Positions 8,189 to 17,253 of a stretch of 24,495 nt of DNA are shown one piece after another. Below the pieces are notes generated by a model that was given only the letters and a program-made list of their open reading frames with translations, did no database searches and was not told the origin of the DNA. The translations under genes and the position numbers were made by a program. This stretch comes from an uncultured Prevotella sp. (GTDB lineage: Bacteria > Bacteroidota > Bacteroidia > Bacteroidales > Bacteroidaceae): contig CAMPYS010000027.1 of the NCBI GenBank assembly GCA_946998295.1, positions 1 through 24,495 on the forward strand, read 5' to 3'. How positions within the stretch are numbered: position 1 is the first letter of the stretch; each line of letters begins with the position of its first letter.

Positions 8189-9520
8189 ATGAGTAGAATA
8201 GTAATACTTGGAGCAGGAGAAAGCGGAGCAGGAGCAGCCGTACTTGCAAAACTAAAAGGGTTTGATGTCTTTGTATCAGATTTGTCAAAAATAAAAGACA
8301 AATACAAGTCCCTACTTGATAAACATAATATAGAATGGGAGGAAGGTCATCACTCAGAAGAAAAAATACTAAACGCAAATGAAGTAATAAAAAGTCCTGG
8401 TATACCAAGCCAGGTACCAATAGTAAAAAAGCTAATAAATAAAGGGATTCATATAATTAGCGAAATAGAATTTGCTGGACGATATACAAACTCTAAAATG
8501 ATATGTATAACAGGAAGTAATGGTAAAACAACAACAACCAGCCTCATCTATCACATATTTAAAGATGCTGGGTATGATGTTGGATTAGCTGGAAATATTG
8601 GGAAAAGTCTTGCTCTACAAATTGCAGAATCACCCCACAAGTATTATATAATTGAACTCAGCAGCTTCCAATTAGATAATATGTATGATTTCCATGCAAA
8701 TATAGCAATCCTTCTAAATATCACTCCAGACCATTTAGATAGATACGATTATAAATTTGAAAATTATGCTAGTAGTAAAATGCGTATAATTCAAAATCAA
8801 ACTAAAGATGATAGCTTTATCTACTGGAATGACGATCCTGTAATACAGAAAGAACTAAAAAAATATGATGTTAAAGCTGTATGTTACCCCTTCTCAGAAC
8901 TGAAAGAGAAAGGAAGTATAGGATATATTGAAGAGGGACAATATACTTTAGAACAACCTACCCCATTTAATATGGAACAGGAAGACCTCAGTTTAACAGG
9001 TAAACACAATATATACAATTCACTCGCGGCTGGTATAGCTTCTAACATAAGCGGCATAAAAAAAGAAATAATACGTAACAGCCTTAAAACATTCCCTGGT
9101 GTAGAACATAGACTTGAAAAAGTGTGTAAAGTTGCTGGGGTACAATATATAAATGACTCAAAAGCAACAAATGTAGATGCGTGTTGGTATGCTCTTGAAA
9201 GCATGAAAACACCAACAATTCTAATTATTGGTGGAAAAGATAAAGGTAATGACTATACCTCTATAAAAGAATTAATAAAAAAGAAATGTGTAGGATTAGT
9301 TTATCTCGGAGCTGATAATCAAAAACTACATGAAAACTTTGATAATTTAGGAATACCTGTTTATGATACACATTCAATGAAAGATTGTGTTGAAACTTGT
9401 CATAAAATAGCAAAACCGGGATCTACTGTTTTGTTAAGCCCTTGTTGCGCAAGTTTTGACTTATTTAAAAATATGGAAGAACGAGGAAATTTATTTAAAT
9501 CTTTAGTACGCTCAATATAA
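8189..9520 (+). CDS. murD: UDP-MurNAc-L-Ala-D-Glu ligase MurD
   Basis: MurD adds D-glutamate to UDP-MurNAc-L-alanine. The N-terminal nucleotide-sugar domain begins LGAGESGAGAA (7-17). The ATP loop is GSNGKTT (109-115). The central domain carries ELSSFQLD (156-163), TPDHLDRY (179-186), a likely carbamylated K197 and GKHNIYN (271-277). The C-terminal domain shows EHRLE (306-310), NDSKATN (322-328), GGKDKG and SPCCASFD (417-424), the last being a MurD hallmark. At 443 residues it is close to E. coli MurD. It begins 16 bp after mraY and ends 17 bp before ftsW, consistent with one transcript. Confidence 0.97.
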   Translation: MSRIVILGAGESGAGAAVLAKLKGFDVFVSDLSKIKDKYKSLLDKHNIEWEEGHHSEEKILNANEVIKSPGIPSQVPIVKKLINKGIHIISEIEFAGRYTNSKMICITGSNGKTTTTSLIYHIFKDAGYDVGLAGNIGKSLALQIAESPHKYYIIELSSFQLDNMYDFHANIAILLNITPDHLDRYDYKFENYASSKMRIIQNQTKDDSFIYWNDDPVIQKELKKYDVKAVCYPFSELKEKGSIGYIEEGQYTLEQPTPFNMEQEDLSLTGKHNIYNSLAAGIASNISGIKKEIIRNSLKTFPGVEHRLEKVCKVAGVQYINDSKATNVDACWYALESMKTPTILIIGGKDKGNDYTSIKELIKKKCVGLVYLGADNQKLHENFDNLGIPVYDTHSMKDCVETCHKIAKPGSTVLLSPCCASFDLFKNMEERGNLFKSLVRSI

Positions 9521-9537
9521 AAAGCATTAAATAATAA

Positions 9538-10812
9538 ATGAGTAATAAGTCATTTAATAATATATTCAAAGGTGATAAAGTAATTTGGGTAATTTTCATG
9601 TTTTTATGCCTGATAAGCATAATTGAGGTCTACTCTGCCTCAAGCTCTCTATCATATAAAACAGGTATTTATTGGAGTCCTATTTTAGACCATGTAAAAT
9701 TTCTATTTATTGGACTATGTACTACTATAATATTTATGAATATACCATGTAAATATTTTAAATGGTTAATACCTATATCACTTGGACTTGCATTTATTTT
9801 ACTCATTGTACTTCTATCTTCAGGAGACAGCATAAATGGTTCTAAAAGATGGATTGAAATATTAGGCATAAAATTTCAACCATCAGAAATAGCAAAAGGG
9901 GGACTTATTGTTTTTACAGCTAATGCACTTAGTGCAATGCAAACAGAAAAAGGTATTGATAAAAAAGCTTTTAAATATATCTTAATAGTAGTTATTCCTT
10001 TTATTCTATTAATATTACCTGAAAACTTTTCTACTGCAGCTCTAATTTTTGCAACTATATTCATAATGATGTATATAGGACTTGTACCTATTAAACAATT
10101 AAAAAAACTATTTCTTTGCATAGTACTAATAATTGGTATCGCTGTTACAACTATTATGCTATTAGGCGATGACAAAAAAACTGATAATACAAAACAAAAT
10201 CTTACAGAGGAAACAGCATCATTAAACAAAGAAGACAAAAATATAATTACAAAATTTTTTCATCGTATAGATACTTGGAAACAAAGAATTATAAACTTTA
10301 CTAATAACGAGAAAGTAGATCCTAAAGATTATGATCTTAATAAAAATGCACAAATTGGTCATGCTAACATAGCTATAGCAAGTTCAAAGCTAATTGGTAA
10401 AGGACCAGGTAACTCGACAGAAAGAGACTTCTTGTCTCAAGCGTTCTCGGATTTCATATATGCAATAATAATAGAGGAAATGGGGCTATGGGGTGCAGCA
10501 GGAGTAGCACTTCTATATATATTTTTACTATTCCATACATCTAAAATAGCTAATAGATGCGAAAACTCTTTCCCTGCATTTCTATCTATGGGAATAACGC
10601 TTTTATTCGTAATACAAGCTATTTTTAATATGGCTGTAGCTGTAGGATTAGGTCCAATTACAGGTCAGCCACTACCACTAATTAGTAAAGGAGGTACATC
10701 AACTATTATAAACTGTATGTATATAGGTATACTACTTAGTATAAGTAGATTTGCAAAACAAAGAAATAACATAAAACAAAGAAACAAAAATTCTTTCATA
10801 AATAAAGATTAG
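9538..10812 (+). CDS. ftsW: Septal peptidoglycan polymerase FtsW (SEDS)
   Basis: FtsW is the SEDS-family glycosyltransferase that polymerises lipid II at the septum, partnered by FtsI. It shows around ten hydrophobic segments and the family blocks GSKRWI (101-106), FQPSEIAK (113-120), a late block with the conserved Asp (D305 in AFSDFIYAIIIEEMG), and GQPLPLISKGGTS (376-388). The periplasmic loop at about 211-275 is long, charged and Lys/Asp/Asn-rich. The C-terminal tail is strongly basic. At 424 residues it is near the usual length. A RodA paralogue is unlikely given its position between murD and murG. Its stop is followed by a 53-bp gap that holds a probable promoter for murG. Confidence 0.95.
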   Translation: MSNKSFNNIFKGDKVIWVIFMFLCLISIIEVYSASSSLSYKTGIYWSPILDHVKFLFIGLCTTIIFMNIPCKYFKWLIPISLGLAFILLIVLLSSGDSINGSKRWIEILGIKFQPSEIAKGGLIVFTANALSAMQTEKGIDKKAFKYILIVVIPFILLILPENFSTAALIFATIFIMMYIGLVPIKQLKKLFLCIVLIIGIAVTTIMLLGDDKKTDNTKQNLTEETASLNKEDKNIITKFFHRIDTWKQRIINFTNNEKVDPKDYDLNKNAQIGHANIAIASSKLIGKGPGNSTERDFLSQAFSDFIYAIIIEEMGLWGAAGVALLYIFLLFHTSKIANRCENSFPAFLSMGITLLFVIQAIFNMAVAVGLGPITGQPLPLISKGGTSTIINCMYIGILLSISRFAKQRNNIKQRNKNSFINKD

Positions 10813-10840
10813 TTATTAGTAAAAAAAATGATTAACTTTG
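10809..10840 (+). promoter_or_regulatory. Probable internal promoter before murG
   Basis: A perfect TAACTTTG -7 box (10833-10840) is preceded by TTAG (10809-10812, three of four bases of TTTG) with a 20-bp spacer. The -33 box overlaps the ftsW stop codon. The murG ATG lies 26 bp downstream of the -7 box, the same distance as for mraZ. The gap is the largest inside the cluster. This would let murG, murC, ftsQ, ftsA and ftsZ be transcribed independently of MraZ. Confidence 0.55.
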
Positions 10841-10865
10841 TCTATTAAAGACTATAATAATATTC

Positions 10866-11969
10866 ATGTACGAAAAATATAAAATTATAATAAGTGGAGG
10901 AGGAACTGGAGGCCATATCTTTCCTGCAATTGCAATAGCTAACGCTATAAAAGAAAAATATCCTAAGGCCCAAATACTATTTGTTGGAGCAGAAGGTAGG
11001 ATGGAAATGCAAAGGGTTCCAGCAGCAGGATACGAAATAAAAGCTTTACCCATAAAAGGATTTAACAGAAAACACATATTTAAAAATATAAATGTACTAT
11101 TCCATCTTTGGAAGAGTATACATAAAGCACGTACCATAATAAAAGAATTCCAACCACAAGTTGCAGTTGGAGTTGGAGGATATGCCAGCGGAGCAACACT
11201 TTATGAATGCTCTAAAATGAAAATACCATACTTGCTACAAGAACAAAACTCATATGCAGGAGTTACTAACAAACTCTTATCAAAAAAAGCAAAAAAAATA
11301 TGTGTTGCATACGATGGTATGGAACGATTCTTCAATAATGATAAAATAATATTAACGGGTAACCCTGTTAGACAAAATGTAATTAATACACATCTAACAA
11401 AAGAAGAGGCTATAAAAACATTTGACCTCGACCCAAATAAGAAAACAATATTAATTGTCGGTGGAAGTTTGGGAGCATATACAATAAACAAAGCAATGTT
11501 AGAAAATATAAATATAATTAACAATTCTAACATACAGTTTATTTGGCAAACTGGTAAATACTACCATAATGATATAAAAGAAGCTCTCAAGAACAAATCA
11601 GTAACAAATTTAAAGATTTTAGATTTTATCAGTGACATGGGAACTGCATATAAAGCTGCAGATTTAGTAATAAGTCGAGCTGGAGCAAGTTCTATAAGCG
11701 AATTTCAACTAATTGGAAAACCTGTAATTTTAGTACCGAGTCCTAACGTAGCAGAGGACCACCAAACAAAAAATGCAATGGCATTAGTTAATAAAAAATC
11801 CGCACTAATGGTAAAAGATTCTGAAGCACAACAAAAACTTATTCCGTTAGCAATAGAAACAGTACAAAATGAAAATAAAATAAATAGTTTAAGTACAAAC
11901 ATAAAAAAAATGGGAATACAAAACTCTGCAAATAAAATAGCAGATGAAGTTATAAAACTAATCCATTAA
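10866..11969 (+). CDS. murG: UDP-GlcNAc:lipid I GlcNAc transferase MurG
   Basis: MurG adds GlcNAc to lipid I on the cytoplasmic face of the membrane, yielding lipid II. It is a GT-B fold glycosyltransferase. The N-terminal glycine loop SGGGTGGHIFPA (10-21) and the second loop VGVGGYASG (101-109) are visible. The acceptor-side block LLQEQNSYAGVTN (123-135), GNPVR (165-169), GGSLGA (199-204) and the donor-binding stretch SRAGASSISEF (270-280) with NVAEDHQTKNA (294-304) follow. The length of 367 residues is normal. It begins 53 bp after ftsW behind a probable promoter and is followed 48 bp later by murC. Confidence 0.97.
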   Translation: MYEKYKIIISGGGTGGHIFPAIAIANAIKEKYPKAQILFVGAEGRMEMQRVPAAGYEIKALPIKGFNRKHIFKNINVLFHLWKSIHKARTIIKEFQPQVAVGVGGYASGATLYECSKMKIPYLLQEQNSYAGVTNKLLSKKAKKICVAYDGMERFFNNDKIILTGNPVRQNVINTHLTKEEAIKTFDLDPNKKTILIVGGSLGAYTINKAMLENINIINNSNIQFIWQTGKYYHNDIKEALKNKSVTNLKILDFISDMGTAYKAADLVISRAGASSISEFQLIGKPVILVPSPNVAEDHQTKNAMALVNKKSALMVKDSEAQQKLIPLAIETVQNENKINSLSTNIKKMGIQNSANKIADEVIKLIH

Positions 11970-12017
11970 ATACATCAAAAAAATATAACTTAGAGCATAA
12001 AAAAATATAATAATAGA

Positions 12018-13406
12018 ATGGAGTCTAAAGACATTAAATCAGTCTATTTCATTGGAATTGGTGGTATTGGAATGAGTGCAATAGCGCGGTATTTTCACCA
12101 TAAAGGATTATTTGTTGCGGGATATGACAAAACACCAAGTGTATTAACACATAAGTTAGAAGATGAAGGAATAAAAATTCACTACGAAGACAATATAGAT
12201 TTAATCCCCAAAAATTGTATCAATAACAAATCAACTCTAATTGTATATACGCCAGCAATTCCTAACTCACACAAAGAACTGTCATACTTTAAACAGAACA
12301 AGTTTAAAATAGAAAAAAGAGCTCAAGTATTGGGTAGACTAACAGAATCTCTAAAAGGTCTATGTTTCGCTGGAACGCATGGGAAAACAAGTACATCTAC
12401 GATGTGCGCGCATATAATGCACCAAAGCCATTTAGGCTGCAATGCGTTTTTAGGGGGTATATCAAAAAACTACAGGACTAACTACATAATTTCAAATAGC
12501 AGTAAGTATGTGGTAATTGAAGCTGATGAGTTTGATCGTTCGTTCCATTGGTTAAAACCTTGGATGAGTGTTATAACATCAACAGACCCTGATCACCTTG
12601 ATATATACAAGACTAAAGAAGCATATTTAGAAAGTTTTAGCCATTATACAGAATTAATACAGCCTAAAGGTGCTCTTGTAATACATAAAGACTTAGAAAT
12701 GAAGCAAAGAGTTCAGCAAGGTGTAAAGATATACAACTATAGCAGAACAAGTGGAGATTTTCATGCTGAAAACATAAAAATTGAAAATGATGGAACTATC
12801 AAATTTGACTTTATTTCACCTATAGAAAATATTAACAATATTGAGCTTGGTCAGCCTATACCTATAAACATTGATAATGGAATAGCTGCAATGGCACTTG
12901 CACAACTTAACGGATGTACAGCAGATGAGCTGAGAAATGGAATGAAAACCTATAAAGGGGTGGAAAGAAGATTTGATTTCAAATTGAGAAACAACAAACA
13001 TGTTGTATTGTCTGACTATGCACACCACCCCAAAGAAATAATACAGAGTGCAAAAAGTTTAAAAGAAATATACCCCAAAAGAAAGATAACTGTTATATTC
13101 CAACCACATCTATATTCAAGAACTAAAGATTTCTACAAAGATTTTGCAGAAGCCCTTAGTCATTTTGATGAAGTGATACTTACAGAAATTTATCCTGCAA
13201 GAGAGAAACCTATTGAAGGAGTTACATCAAAACTAATTTATGATAACTTACAAAAAGGCATAAAAAAAGAAATGATTAAAAAAGCTGATATAATAGACTT
13301 TGTAAAAAATAGAGATTTTGATGTGGTAGTAACATTAGGTGCAGGAGACTTAGATAATTATGTCTCTAAAATTGCAGAAATCATAAAAAATAAAGAAGCT
13401 CTATAA
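12018..13406 (+). CDS. murC: UDP-MurNAc-L-alanine ligase MurC
   Basis: MurC joins L-alanine to UDP-MurNAc, the first step of stem peptide synthesis. The N-terminal Rossmann loop is GIGGIGMSA (13-21). The ATP loop is GTHGKTS (119-125). The MurC-specific EADEFDRSF is at 168-176 with DPDHLDIY at 190-197. The C-terminal domain has ERRFD (316-320), DYAHHP (333-338) and FQPHLYSRT (361-369). The usual GxHNxxN of Mur ligases is replaced by a PIPINIDN-type segment (about 280-287). At 462 residues the length is normal. It is 11 bp upstream of ftsQ. The gap before it holds only an imperfect -7-like TAACTTAG (11986-11993). Confidence 0.97.
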   Translation: MESKDIKSVYFIGIGGIGMSAIARYFHHKGLFVAGYDKTPSVLTHKLEDEGIKIHYEDNIDLIPKNCINNKSTLIVYTPAIPNSHKELSYFKQNKFKIEKRAQVLGRLTESLKGLCFAGTHGKTSTSTMCAHIMHQSHLGCNAFLGGISKNYRTNYIISNSSKYVVIEADEFDRSFHWLKPWMSVITSTDPDHLDIYKTKEAYLESFSHYTELIQPKGALVIHKDLEMKQRVQQGVKIYNYSRTSGDFHAENIKIENDGTIKFDFISPIENINNIELGQPIPINIDNGIAAMALAQLNGCTADELRNGMKTYKGVERRFDFKLRNNKHVVLSDYAHHPKEIIQSAKSLKEIYPKRKITVIFQPHLYSRTKDFYKDFAEALSHFDEVILTEIYPAREKPIEGVTSKLIYDNLQKGIKKEMIKKADIIDFVKNRDFDVVVTLGAGDLDNYVSKIAEIIKNKEAL

Positions 13407-13416
13407 ATTAGAATAA

Positions 13417-14235
13417 ATGCATATTAATTGGAAAAAAAATATTATATATGTAATAGACACCTTGTTAGCTGTCTACATTATTATAGCTATAACTGCATGG
13501 AATATTCCTAAAAGAAATAATTACAAATGCAATAAAATAGATATAAACATATCAGACTCCAATAATGCAGGCTTCTTAAGTGTAAAAGAAATAAAAAATA
13601 TACTCAACAGAAAAAAACTTTATCCGTTAGATAAAACAATAAATACTATAAATGTAAGAAAAATAGAAGAAACTATTAAAAACGAAGCTTTTGTTAAAAC
13701 AGCCCAATGCTATATAACAAAAAATGGAACTATACATATAGATATTACACAACTAATGCCGATAATACGTATTAAAAACATATGGGGAGAGGATTACTAT
13801 TTAGATAATAATGGCAGAATATTACCTAATTCCAAATATATTAGTAATCTTCCTATAGCCACTGGGTATATTAATAAATGGTTTGCACAATATGGTATTG
13901 CACCAATAGCAAAAGTTATAAATAGCTCCGATTTTTGGGATAACCAAATAGTACAAATCAATGTACTACCTAATAGAGGAATAGAAATAATACCAAGAAT
14001 AGGAGACCACATTGTATATATAGGACAACCTCCTTTTAATAGAAATATTGATAAGAACGATAAAGAAATAACAAAATTCATAAAGAAAAAATTAGATAGA
14101 ACTGAAAAGTTTTATAGATATGGATTGTCAAAAGTCGGTTGGAATAAATACTCGTATATAGATGTTGAATTTGACAATCAAATAATATGTAAACGTAAAA
14201 CCATTCATAAACAACCAAAAGAACAAAGTGAATAA
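13417..14235 (+). CDS. ftsQ: Cell division protein FtsQ
   Basis: FtsQ is a bitopic scaffold that links FtsL to FtsW and FtsI in the divisome. The protein has a short basic N-terminus, one membrane helix (about residues 9-28) and a periplasmic region. A POTRA-like segment lies at about 40-112, with the family-like elements GFLSVKEIKNIL and NEAFVKTAQCYI, followed by a beta-rich domain. FtsQ diverges strongly in sequence, so the call rests on topology, the POTRA-like pattern, the 272-residue length and the strictly conserved place between murC and ftsA. The C-terminus is lysine-rich. It begins 11 bp after murC and ends 23 bp before ftsA. Confidence 0.88.
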   Translation: MHINWKKNIIYVIDTLLAVYIIIAITAWNIPKRNNYKCNKIDINISDSNNAGFLSVKEIKNILNRKKLYPLDKTINTINVRKIEETIKNEAFVKTAQCYITKNGTIHIDITQLMPIIRIKNIWGEDYYLDNNGRILPNSKYISNLPIATGYINKWFAQYGIAPIAKVINSSDFWDNQIVQINVLPNRGIEIIPRIGDHIVYIGQPPFNRNIDKNDKEITKFIKKKLDRTEKFYRYGLSKVGWNKYSYIDVEFDNQIICKRKTIHKQPKEQSE

Positions 14236-14258
14236 ATATAATAAATAAGTTAAGTAGT

Positions 14259-15698
14259 ATGGCAGAATTTATAGTAGCCATTGAACTGGGCTCATCAAAA
14301 ATCATAGGTATAGCAGGAAGGAAGAACCTTGATGGAAGTATTACCGTCAATAGTGTTGTGAAAGAAGATGCATCACAGTGCATAAGGAAAGGTATAGTAT
14401 ATAACATTGATAAAACTGGTCAATGTCTTACTTCAATAATTAACAAACTAAAAAAACAAATAAAACACAATATTACATACGTATATGTTGGAGTAGGTGG
14501 ACAGTCTCTTAGAAGTGTTAAAAATATGATTTCAAAAGATTTTACAGTAGACACTGTAATTACAAGCGAAATGATTAACGCTCTAATGGATAGCAATAGA
14601 AACATTACATACCCAGATCAGGAAATTTTAGATGCAGTAACACAAGAATACAAGGTTAATAATCAGTTTCAAACTGATCCTGTAGGTATACCTGCCACAC
14701 ATTTAGAGGGGAACTTTCTTAATATTTTATGGAGGAAATCATTTTACGACAATCTAAATAATTGCTTCAAAAAAGCAGGTATAGCGATAGCAGAAATGTA
14801 CTTAGCACCTTTAGCTTTAGCAGATAGTGTGCTAACAGATACCGAAAAAAGAGCTGGTTGTGTATTGGTAGATCTCGGTGCAGATACAACGACAATTTCT
14901 GTATACTATAAAAATATCTTAAGACACATTGTAGTAATACCACTTGGAAGTAACAATATTACAAAAGATATAGCAAGCTTACAAATGGAAGAAAAAGATG
15001 CGGAAAAACTAAAACTTATATACGCTAGTGCATATACTGATGAAAATGATATAGATAATAACCTCAGTTATCCTGTAAGTAAAGATTTCGCTATAGAAAG
15101 CAGAAAATTTATAGATATTGTAGAAGCCAGAATAGAGGAAATAATAGAAAATGTTATTTATCAAATACCATCAGAATATTACGACAAACTATTAGGAGGA
15201 TTTATCCTAACAGGTGGTGGAGCCAATATGAAAAATATGGAACGTGCCTTCAAAAATAATACACACGTTCAAAAAATTAGAACTGCTAAATTTGTTACAC
15301 AAACTATAAAAACAAATAACACAGATATTAATACTAAAAATGGCACAATGAATACCATATTAGGTCTACTTGCAAAGGGTAATATGAATTGTGTGGGTGC
15401 AGAATTAACAAATACCCAAGGGCTATTTGATGAAACAAAAGCTGCTACAGTACCTAAAGATATACATCAGCAACCACGTAAACCAACAGAAATTGCTCAA
15501 GGGGTTGTTCTAACAGCTGCTGAAAAAGAAAAAGCTGAAGCAGAAAGAAGACGTATAGAGGAGGAAGAACTAAAACGTCAAGAAGAAGAGAAAATAAAGG
15601 AACGTGAACGTAAAGAAAAAAATAAAAATACATTTTGGGGTAAAATAGTCAAAAAAGTTAAGTCTGTTGGTAGTTCTATGTTAGAACCTGAAGAATAA
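14259..15698 (+). CDS. ftsA: Cell division actin-like protein FtsA
   Basis: FtsA is an actin-fold ATPase that tethers FtsZ to the membrane and signals to FtsW and FtsI. The phosphate-1 loop AIELGSSK (7-14), phosphate-2 loop VDLGADTTTIS (204-214) and adenosine motif LTGGGANMKNM (317-327) are visible. The FtsA-specific 1C (SHS2) region occupies about 85-165. A variable, highly charged linker follows at about 420-457, rich in Glu, Arg and Lys and predicted helical. The protein then ends in an amphipathic stretch TFWGKIVKKVKSVGSSM (458-474), a good membrane-targeting sequence of the kind known in E. coli FtsA. At 479 residues it is longer than the roughly 420 of E. coli, owing to this linker. It precedes ftsZ by 46 bp. 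Confidence 0.96.
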   Translation: MAEFIVAIELGSSKIIGIAGRKNLDGSITVNSVVKEDASQCIRKGIVYNIDKTGQCLTSIINKLKKQIKHNITYVYVGVGGQSLRSVKNMISKDFTVDTVITSEMINALMDSNRNITYPDQEILDAVTQEYKVNNQFQTDPVGIPATHLEGNFLNILWRKSFYDNLNNCFKKAGIAIAEMYLAPLALADSVLTDTEKRAGCVLVDLGADTTTISVYYKNILRHIVVIPLGSNNITKDIASLQMEEKDAEKLKLIYASAYTDENDIDNNLSYPVSKDFAIESRKFIDIVEARIEEIIENVIYQIPSEYYDKLLGGFILTGGGANMKNMERAFKNNTHVQKIRTAKFVTQTIKTNNTDINTKNGTMNTILGLLAKGNMNCVGAELTNTQGLFDETKAATVPKDIHQQPRKPTEIAQGVVLTAAEKEKAEAERRRIEEEELKRQEEEKIKERERKEKNKNTFWGKIVKKVKSVGSSMLEPEE

Positions 15699-15744
15699 CT
15701 TTTATGATATAAAATATAAACATTGAAAATCAGTATATATAAAC

Positions 15745-17052
15745 ATGGACAATACAAGCATAAATGACACTTTAACCTTTGAAGGATTAGAAAAAACTAA
15801 AAGTATAATAAAAGTAATTGGTGTTGGAGGCGGAGGCGGTAATGCTGTAAACCACATGTTCCACGAAGGAATTAATGATGTTACATTCGCACTTTGTAAT
15901 ACTGATGCACAAGCCTTAGACGATTCAGCTGTTCCAATACATTTACAATTAGGAAAAGAAGGATTAGGAGCAGGTAATAAACCTTCAAGAGCAAAACAAG
16001 CAGCAGAAGAAACTACAGAAGATATTAAAAAGATGCTAAATGATGGAACCAAAATGGCATTCATAACAGCAGGTATGGGCGGAGGAACAGGCACTGGAGC
16101 TGCACCTGTTATAGCAAAGATAAGTAAAGAAATGGGTATTCTTACTGTAGGCATTGTCACTATACCTTTCCGCTTCGAAGGAGAAATAAAAATAAACCAA
16201 GCACTTGACGGAGTTGAAGAAATGGCAAGACAAGTTGATGCGTTATTAGTAATAAACAACGAACGCATAAGAGAAATTTATCCGGAAATGACTTTACTTA
16301 ACGCATTTGGTAAAGCAGACGATATACTTTGTGTTGCTGCAAAAAGCATTGCGGAAATTATTACTGTATATGGAAAAGTGAACCTCGACTTCAATGATGT
16401 AAATATGGTATTAAAAGATGGTGGTGTCGCTATAATTAGTACTGGCTACGGAGAAGGAGAAGGAAGAGTAAAGAAGGCCATAGAAAATGCACTTAACTCT
16501 CCACTACTAAACGATAATGATATATATAATTCTAAGAAAATAATACTTTCTGTATCATCAAGCGACGAAGAAGCTAATGCCTTAACTATGGAGGAAATGA
16601 GTGATGTACATGAATTTATGGGACATTTCAATAATGGCTTTGAATTGAAATGGGGACTCACTATTGATAAAAGTTTAGACAATAAAGTAAAGATAACTAT
16701 ACTTGCAACAGGATTTGGAATTGAAAGTGTTGATTTAATGAGTAACCACCTCAAAAAAAATAGCCAAGAAGAAGCTAAAAAAAGAGCAGAAGAGGAAGAA
16801 AGAGCAGCTGAATTAAGAGAACGATTTGACAGATACTACGGAGGATCTAAAGATAAAAAATCAAAACTTAGGCACCATATATATATATTCTCAAATGAAG
16901 ATTTAGACAACGAGGACATCATATTAGCCGTAGAAAATACACCTACATACAAACGAACCAAACAGATGATAAAAGAGTTGAAAAGTTCTATAGAACAAGA
17001 AGAAGAAACAACAGATAACGAAATTAAAAATGGTGTAATAAGTTTTACATAA
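15745..17052 (+). CDS. ftsZ: Cell division tubulin-like GTPase FtsZ
   Basis: FtsZ polymerises into the cytokinetic ring. The first glycine-rich loop is GVGGGGGNAV (26-35), the tubulin signature is AGMGGGTGTGAAP (109-121), and the T7 catalytic loop is NLDFNDV (213-219). A charged linker follows at about 336-392, rich in Lys, Glu and Arg. The conserved C-terminal peptide appears as ENTPTYKR (397-404). It is not terminal: about 31 further acidic residues follow, ending VISFT. No promoter was found in the gap after ftsA. The gene ends the cluster and is followed 18 bp later by a strong intrinsic terminator. Confidence 0.97.
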   Translation: MDNTSINDTLTFEGLEKTKSIIKVIGVGGGGGNAVNHMFHEGINDVTFALCNTDAQALDDSAVPIHLQLGKEGLGAGNKPSRAKQAAEETTEDIKKMLNDGTKMAFITAGMGGGTGTGAAPVIAKISKEMGILTVGIVTIPFRFEGEIKINQALDGVEEMARQVDALLVINNERIREIYPEMTLLNAFGKADDILCVAAKSIAEIITVYGKVNLDFNDVNMVLKDGGVAIISTGYGEGEGRVKKAIENALNSPLLNDNDIYNSKKIILSVSSSDEEANALTMEEMSDVHEFMGHFNNGFELKWGLTIDKSLDNKVKITILATGFGIESVDLMSNHLKKNSQEEAKKRAEEEERAAELRERFDRYYGGSKDKKSKLRHHIYIFSNEDLDNEDIILAVENTPTYKRTKQMIKELKSSIEQEEETTDNEIKNGVISFT

Positions 17053-17070
17053 AATATACAAAAAAGATAA

Positions 17071-17109
17071 TAAGGCGTGCCATAGTAAGTTAGGTACGCC
17101 TTATTTTTT
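17071..17109 (+). terminator. Intrinsic terminator after ftsZ
   Basis: The inverted repeat AAGGCGTGCC (17072-17081) and GGTACGCCTT (17093-17102) pairs over ten bases with one G-U pair. A further T-A pair flanks it (17071/17103), and six T residues follow (17104-17109). It marks the end of the dcw transcript. Confidence 0.88.
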
Positions 17110-17130
17110 ATATATAATATATCCTAAATT

Positions 17131-17176
17131 ACCTATTTTTAGGTATTGTATGTAAGTTATAGACAATATAACTTTG
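17131..17176 (+). promoter_or_regulatory. Promoter of the BspA-like gene
   Basis: The -7 box TAACTTTG (17169-17176) is perfect. ATTG (17145-17148) gives a three-of-four -33 box at a 20-bp spacing. A short dyad ACCTA-TTTT-TAGGT (17131-17144) touches the -33 box and could be an operator, though five-base arms are weak evidence. The predicted leader is about 70 nt and holds a 7-bp hairpin AGTATTT/AAATACT (17192-17198 and 17204-17210). Confidence 0.6.
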
Positions 17177-17253
17177 CAATATAAACTAAAAAGTATTTAA
17201 GAAAAATACTAAATAAAATTATTAACACTATTAATACAATAAAAATTACACGT

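Noticed and set aside
11986..11993. TAACTTAG as a promoter before murC
   Set aside because: One mismatch in the key TTTG and no -33 box at the right distance.
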